Source: Nitrosomonadaceae bacterium
Lineage (GTDB): Bacteria; Pseudomonadota; Gammaproteobacteria; Burkholderiales; Nitrosomonadaceae
NCBI GenBank assembly: GCA_030646695.1
Contig: JAUSLF010000070.1
Coordinates: 36,436-100,435, forward strand
Length of the DNA: 64,000 bases
Direction: 5' to 3'
The notes beneath the pieces were generated by a model, which worked only from the letters and a program-made list of their open reading frames with translations, ran no database searches and had not been told where the DNA came from. Below are positions 60,244-64,000 of this stretch, piece by piece. The translations under genes and the position numbers were made by a program. Each line of letters opens with the position of its first letter. The first letter of the stretch is position 1.

Positions 60244-61044
60244 ATGACGGTGCATCCCAAATCTCCACAGGAAATCGAGAAAATGCGGGTCGCGGGCAAG
60301 CTCGCCTCGGAAGTACTGGATTATATTACGCCTTTTGTCAGGCCTGGAGTCACCACCGCCGAGCTTGATGCGCTGTGCCATGATTACATGGTCAATGTGC
60401 AGAAAACCATTCCCGCACCACTCAATTACGCGCCACCGGGATATGCGCCCTATCCGAAATCAATTTGCACTTCGGTCAATCATCAAGTGTGCCATGGCGT
60501 GCCGGGCGAGAAGAAACTGAAGGCTGGCGATATCGTCAACATAGACGTAACCGTCATCAAGAATGACTACCACGGCGATACCAGCCGCATGTATTACGTG
60601 GGCGAGCCACCAATCCAGGCCAAGCGTCTGTGTGAAATTACTTACGAATCGATGTGGCGCGGCATCGAGGAAATCAAATCAGGCAAATATCTGGGCGATA
60701 TCGGTCATGCCATCCAGAGCTTCGCTGAAAACCGGGGATGCAGCATAGTCAGGGAATTCTGCGGTCATGGCATCGGCGCAAAATTCCACGAGGAGCCGCA
60801 GGTACTCCACTATGGCCGTGCCGGGACTGGGCTGCAACTCAAAGCCGGCATGATTTTTACGGTCGAACCGATGATCAATGCAGGCAAGGCGCCCATACGC
60901 CAACTGGCCGACGGCTGGACCATAGTCACCAAAGACCACAGCCTGTCGGCGCAGTGGGAACATACTGTGCTGGTTACCGAAACCGGATACGAAGTACTGA
61001 CACTGTCTGCTGGTGCGCCACCGAAACCCGCATTCAGTTCCTGA
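60244..61044 (+). CDS. map: Type I methionine aminopeptidase
   Basis: The 266 residues show metal ligands in order: NIDVTVIKNDYHGDTSRMYY (two Asp), FCGHGIGAKFHEEPQVLHYG (His), MIFTVEPMIN (Glu) and QWEHTVLVTETGYEVLT (Glu). The early SVNHQVCHGVPGEKKLKAGD is typical. It removes initiator methionine. It is 5 bp upstream of glnD; this map-glnD order is common in Proteobacteria. Confidence 0.97.
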   Translation: MTVHPKSPQEIEKMRVAGKLASEVLDYITPFVRPGVTTAELDALCHDYMVNVQKTIPAPLNYAPPGYAPYPKSICTSVNHQVCHGVPGEKKLKAGDIVNIDVTVIKNDYHGDTSRMYYVGEPPIQAKRLCEITYESMWRGIEEIKSGKYLGDIGHAIQSFAENRGCSIVREFCGHGIGAKFHEEPQVLHYGRAGTGLQLKAGMIFTVEPMINAGKAPIRQLADGWTIVTKDHSLSAQWEHTVLVTETGYEVLTLSAGAPPKPAFSS

Positions 61045-61049
61045 TCTGC

Positions 61050-63698
61050 ATGCATGACCTCATTGCAAGCCCGCTGCCAAAGCCGTTAAACGCTACAGCA
61101 GGCAAGCGAGTGCTGTTGCAGGGCCGCAAATTATTACACCAGCGCTATCGCGAGAACAAGAACGGCACAGCCTTGTTGCGCGACCATTGCCGGCTGGTAG
61201 ATGACCTGCTGCATCAAGCATGGCGTGAAACGGCGCTGCCCGCTTCCATCGCGCTGCTGGCGGTAGGTGGTTACGGACGCGGTCAACTTTTCCCCGGTTC
61301 CGACGTAGACCTGCTGGTGCTGCTCCCTGCCGGAGTAAACAGTGTAAATGTGGCGGACGGGACGATCAAATCCCAGCTGGAACAATGGGTAGGGCTGCTG
61401 TGGGATATGGGGCTGGAAGTGGGGCATAGCGTCCGTACGCTCACTGAATGCGCAGAAGAATCAGTTAAGGACATCACGGTGCAGACCAGCCTGCTGGAAG
61501 CACGTCGACTCGCCGGAAACCGTCAGTTGTTCAGCGAATTCTCGCACACCATGCGGGCTGCGCTTGACCCCCGTGCATTCTTCAACGCCAAACAGCTGGA
61601 GCAGCAGCAGCGTCACGGCCGCTATTATGATGCGGCTTACAATCTTGAACCCAATCTGAAGGAAAGCCCCGGTGGCCTGCGGGATCTACAAAATATTCTG
61701 TGGGTCAGCCGCGCTGCCGGGCTGGGAAAATCCTGGACAAGTCTCGTCAAAGGCGGATTCATTACCCGCCAGGAGGCCCGCCTTGCACAGCGCCACCAAG
61801 CCATCCTGCAGGACATGCGCATCCGGCTGCATTATCTTGCAGGACGGCGCGAAGACCGGCTGCGATTTGATTACCAAGCCTCTCTCGCCGAAGAATACAA
61901 CATAGCCGGCAAACCGCCGCGCCGCGCCGGTGAAATATTGATGCAGCGTTACTACCGTGCTGCCAGGGCAGTGACACAGATCAACACCATCCTGCTGCTC
62001 ACGCTGCAAACAAAAATCTTTCCTGATGCAGCCGCAGCCCCGGTCATCATCAACGAGCGTTTCCAGAAACGCGGCGAATTATTGGAAGCACGCAACGAAG
62101 ACATTCTGCGGCAGGATCCAAGCACGATTCTGGAAAGTACGCTGCTGCTGCAACAACATCCCGAATTAACAGCCCGTAGTGCGACCACTCTGCGGGCACT
62201 GTGGCGCGCCACGCCCCTCATCAATGCAGCGTTCCGGCGTGATCCGCACAATTGCGCTCTGTTCATGGAAATCCTGCGTCAGCCACGCGGGCTCACGCGC
62301 GAACTGCGCCTGATGAATCGCTACGGCGTGCTGGGGCGCTATATCCCGGCGTTTGGGCGCATCGTCGGCCAGATGCAACATGACCTGTTTCATGCCTACA
62401 CCGTAGACGAGCATATCCTGATGGTGGTGAGAAACCTGCGCCGTTTCATTGCGCCCGAATTCGCCCACGAATATCCGCTATGCAGCCGGCTCATCAGTGA
62501 GTTTGAGCGGCCGGAAGTACTCTATCTTGCCGGGTTGTTCCACGACATCGCCAAAGGGCGCAACGGCGATCACTCGCTACTTGGCAAAACCGACGCCATG
62601 CAATTCTGCAAGCGGCATCAACTGCCGCTGGAAGATATGGAACTGGTCGCGTGGCTGGTGGAAAGTCATCTGGTGATGTCGGCCACGGCGCAAAAACAGG
62701 ATCTGTCCGACGCGAACGTAATCGCAGGCTTTGCCAAGCGCGTTGGGACTGAACGTTATCTGATTGCACTTTATCTGCTCACCGTCGCCGACATCCGTGG
62801 CACCAGCCCGAAAGTGTGGAATGCATGGAAAGGCAAGTTGCTGGAAGACTTGTTCTGGGCGACGCGGCGGCAACTGAGCGGTGCACCAGCCCATGCCGGT
62901 GGCACGCTGGAACATCGGCGGGAGGAGGTGCTGAAACTGCTGCGGCTCGATGCCATCCCTGTCGGCGCATATGAACGGCTGTGGGCAGAACTGGATACAA
63001 CCTATCTGCTGCAACACGACCCGCAGGAAATCGCCTGGCATATGCACCATCTGCATGACCGTCTGGAATCACCCGTGCCCGTGGTAAAAGCGCGTATCGC
63101 TCCGGCTGAAACAGGTATTCAGGTAATGATCTACATACCCGACCAGAAGGACTTGTTTGCGCGCATTTGCGGTTTTTTTGAGCGTATCAATTACAGCATC
63201 GTCGAGGCAAAAATTCATACCACTCGCCATGGCTATGCTCTTGACAGCTTCCTGGTGTTGATCCCATCGAATGCGATGGAGCAATACAGTAGTGTGATCA
63301 GTTTGGTGGAGCGGGAACTGACACAGCAACTGAAAAAACAGACTCCGCTGGAGCCCCCATTACCAAGACGCTTGAGCCGCCATCTCAAGCATTTCCCGAT
63401 CACGCCGTCAGTCGATATCGAGTCTGACGAAAAGGGTGTCTACCACGTTCTGTCAATTGTTGCCGGAGATCGCCCTGGATTGCTGTCGCGTATCGCGCAA
63501 GTGCTGGTGAATTTTGGCGTAAATGTCCACGGCGCCAGGATCAGCACCCTGGGCGAACGTGCTGAGGATACCTTTCTGATTACGGGAAATGTATTGAGCG
63601 AAGCGAAAACACTGATTCACCTGGAAACAGAGTTGTTGAAAGTCTTGCAGGCTGTGGATGAAACTGGCCGTGCAAAACCGGAGAAATGCCCAAGCTAA
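61050..63698 (+). CDS. glnD: Bifunctional PII uridylyltransferase/uridylyl-removing enzyme
   Basis: The ATG at 61050 (MHDLIASPLPKPLN) gives 882 residues; the frame is open further upstream inside map but is not coding there. Nucleotidyltransferase domain: ALLAVGGYGRGQLFPGSDVD LLVLLP. HD hydrolase domain: YLAGLFHDIAKGRNGDHSLL G. Two C-terminal ACT domains: VMIYIPDQKDLFARICGFFE and LSIVAGDRPGLLSRIAQVLV NFG. It senses glutamine and modifies PII protein to control nitrogen assimilation. Confidence 0.97.
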   Translation: MHDLIASPLPKPLNATAGKRVLLQGRKLLHQRYRENKNGTALLRDHCRLVDDLLHQAWRETALPASIALLAVGGYGRGQLFPGSDVDLLVLLPAGVNSVNVADGTIKSQLEQWVGLLWDMGLEVGHSVRTLTECAEESVKDITVQTSLLEARRLAGNRQLFSEFSHTMRAALDPRAFFNAKQLEQQQRHGRYYDAAYNLEPNLKESPGGLRDLQNILWVSRAAGLGKSWTSLVKGGFITRQEARLAQRHQAILQDMRIRLHYLAGRREDRLRFDYQASLAEEYNIAGKPPRRAGEILMQRYYRAARAVTQINTILLLTLQTKIFPDAAAAPVIINERFQKRGELLEARNEDILRQDPSTILESTLLLQQHPELTARSATTLRALWRATPLINAAFRRDPHNCALFMEILRQPRGLTRELRLMNRYGVLGRYIPAFGRIVGQMQHDLFHAYTVDEHILMVVRNLRRFIAPEFAHEYPLCSRLISEFERPEVLYLAGLFHDIAKGRNGDHSLLGKTDAMQFCKRHQLPLEDMELVAWLVESHLVMSATAQKQDLSDANVIAGFAKRVGTERYLIALYLLTVADIRGTSPKVWNAWKGKLLEDLFWATRRQLSGAPAHAGGTLEHRREEVLKLLRLDAIPVGAYERLWAELDTTYLLQHDPQEIAWHMHHLHDRLESPVPVVKARIAPAETGIQVMIYIPDQKDLFARICGFFERINYSIVEAKIHTTRHGYALDSFLVLIPSNAMEQYSSVISLVERELTQQLKKQTPLEPPLPRRLSRHLKHFPITPSVDIESDEKGVYHVLSIVAGDRPGLLSRIAQVLVNFGVNVHGARISTLGERAEDTFLITGNVLSEAKTLIHLETELLKVLQAVDETGRAKPEKCPS

Positions 63699-63744
63699 AA
63701 TCAGGGGCTCGTGGCAAACTCCGGCTCCCCGCACATGGCCTTGC

Positions 63745-64000
63745 TCAGTGCAGTGTCACTGCTTCCGCGCGTTCGCAGTCGAGGTCTGCGCAGTAGTTCT
63801 CGTAGACTCCATCCAGGAATCCCCACAGCGCATCACAGGCCTGGATGGTCGCAGCCAGCACCTCGGCCTGCTTTTCCGGGGTGTCGGCAAAACGCTTGAT
63901 CAATGCCCATTCCGCCTGTGAGTGGTACACGTCGGCTTCCTGATGCACGGTGAAAAACTCGTAGCTGTCGGGATCGTGCATTCCATAAAACCTGGACAGT
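63745..64000 (-). CDS. CADD/PqqC-like haem-oxygenase-fold protein, 3' part (cut by window edge)
   Basis: The frame reaches the window end without a start: LSRFYGMHDPDSYEFFTVHQ, EADVYHSQAEWALIKRFADT, then IQACDALWGFLDGVYENYCA and a stop at 63745. RFYG..DP…FF.VH.EAD..H...EW is the C-terminal part of the CADD branch of the TenA/PqqC superfamily, with H and E metal ligands. A Nitrosomonas europaea member (NE1434) is known to restore 4-aminobenzoate synthesis in mutants lacking pabABC, so a similar function is likely. It is convergent with glnD across 46 bp. Confidence 0.75.
   Translation of the reverse strand, partial: LSRFYGMHDPDSYEFFTVHQEADVYHSQAEWALIKRFADTPEKQAEVLAATIQACDALWGFLDGVYENYCADLDCERAEAVTLH

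Noticed and set aside
60738..61049. An extended N-terminus for GlnD of 104 residues inside map
   Set aside because: The translated extension is basic, tryptophan/arginine-rich shadow of map; the ATG at 61050 starts the GlnD-like sequence.

Overview
The window looks like a piece of a betaproteobacterial chromosome. The order Nitrosomonadales (Gallionella, Nitrosomonas and Nitrotoga relatives) is the best guess. This rests on the eight-subunit atp operon with atpI followed by glmU-glmS, on purM divergent from perM-hda-HAD phosphatase, on a rubredoxin divergent from thiD-thiE-hemL, on ubiC-ubiA-ubiD, and on a CADD/PqqC-like gene at the right edge. The taxonomic call is inference from gene order and protein style; no 16S rRNA or tRNA gene was seen.

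Left edge (1-5.57 kb, all minus strand): one end of a gas-vesicle locus. It holds the N-terminus of a GvpF/GvpL protein, a CDC48-like double AAA+ ATPase, a GvpH-like Hsp20 protein, and a sigma-54-dependent response regulator broken at a C12/G14 homopolymer. Next come an unrecognised 246-residue protein and the last 39 codons of a histidine kinase, cut off where a decayed IS5-like element begins. After that remnant (5.57-6.66 kb) the sequence changes to ordinary housekeeping genes. The junction is either a transfer/insertion boundary or an assembly join.

Housekeeping core (6.7-28.9 kb): ftsY; two M16 peptidase-family proteins, rsmD, coaD and a ferredoxin; yggS; the pilus retraction ATPases pilT and pilU; the F1Fo ATP synthase operon with a readable sigma-70 promoter, a structured leader and an intrinsic terminator; glmU and glmS; and ubiD, ubiA and ubiC for ubiquinone synthesis.

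Accessory region (29.3-46.6 kb): a YjdM zinc-ribbon protein, a RAYT transposase bounded by 16-bp inverted repeats, an orphan FecCD-type permease, a GNAT/acyl-CoA synthetase fusion, a CapA-like protein and an M28 peptidase. A patch of debris follows: a DUF504 remnant, a HigBA toxin-antitoxin pair and a 3' fragment of rtcA. Next is an AT-rich, translationally coupled three-gene operon of unknown function, the best candidate here for an undescribed system. A rhomboid protease, an EEP-family nuclease and a 1362-residue fused restriction-methylation protein close the region.

Second core (46.7-64 kb): HAD phosphatase, hda, perM and purM; a 131-bp MITE-like element; purN, a DUF3108 protein, an RsmB-type methyltransferase, a PLD-type nuclease, an MscS channel, gloA, rubredoxin, thiD, thiE, hemL, cytochrome c4, a SPOR-like protein, map and glnD. 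The 3' part of a CADD-like gene, probably for 4-aminobenzoate synthesis, runs off the right edge.
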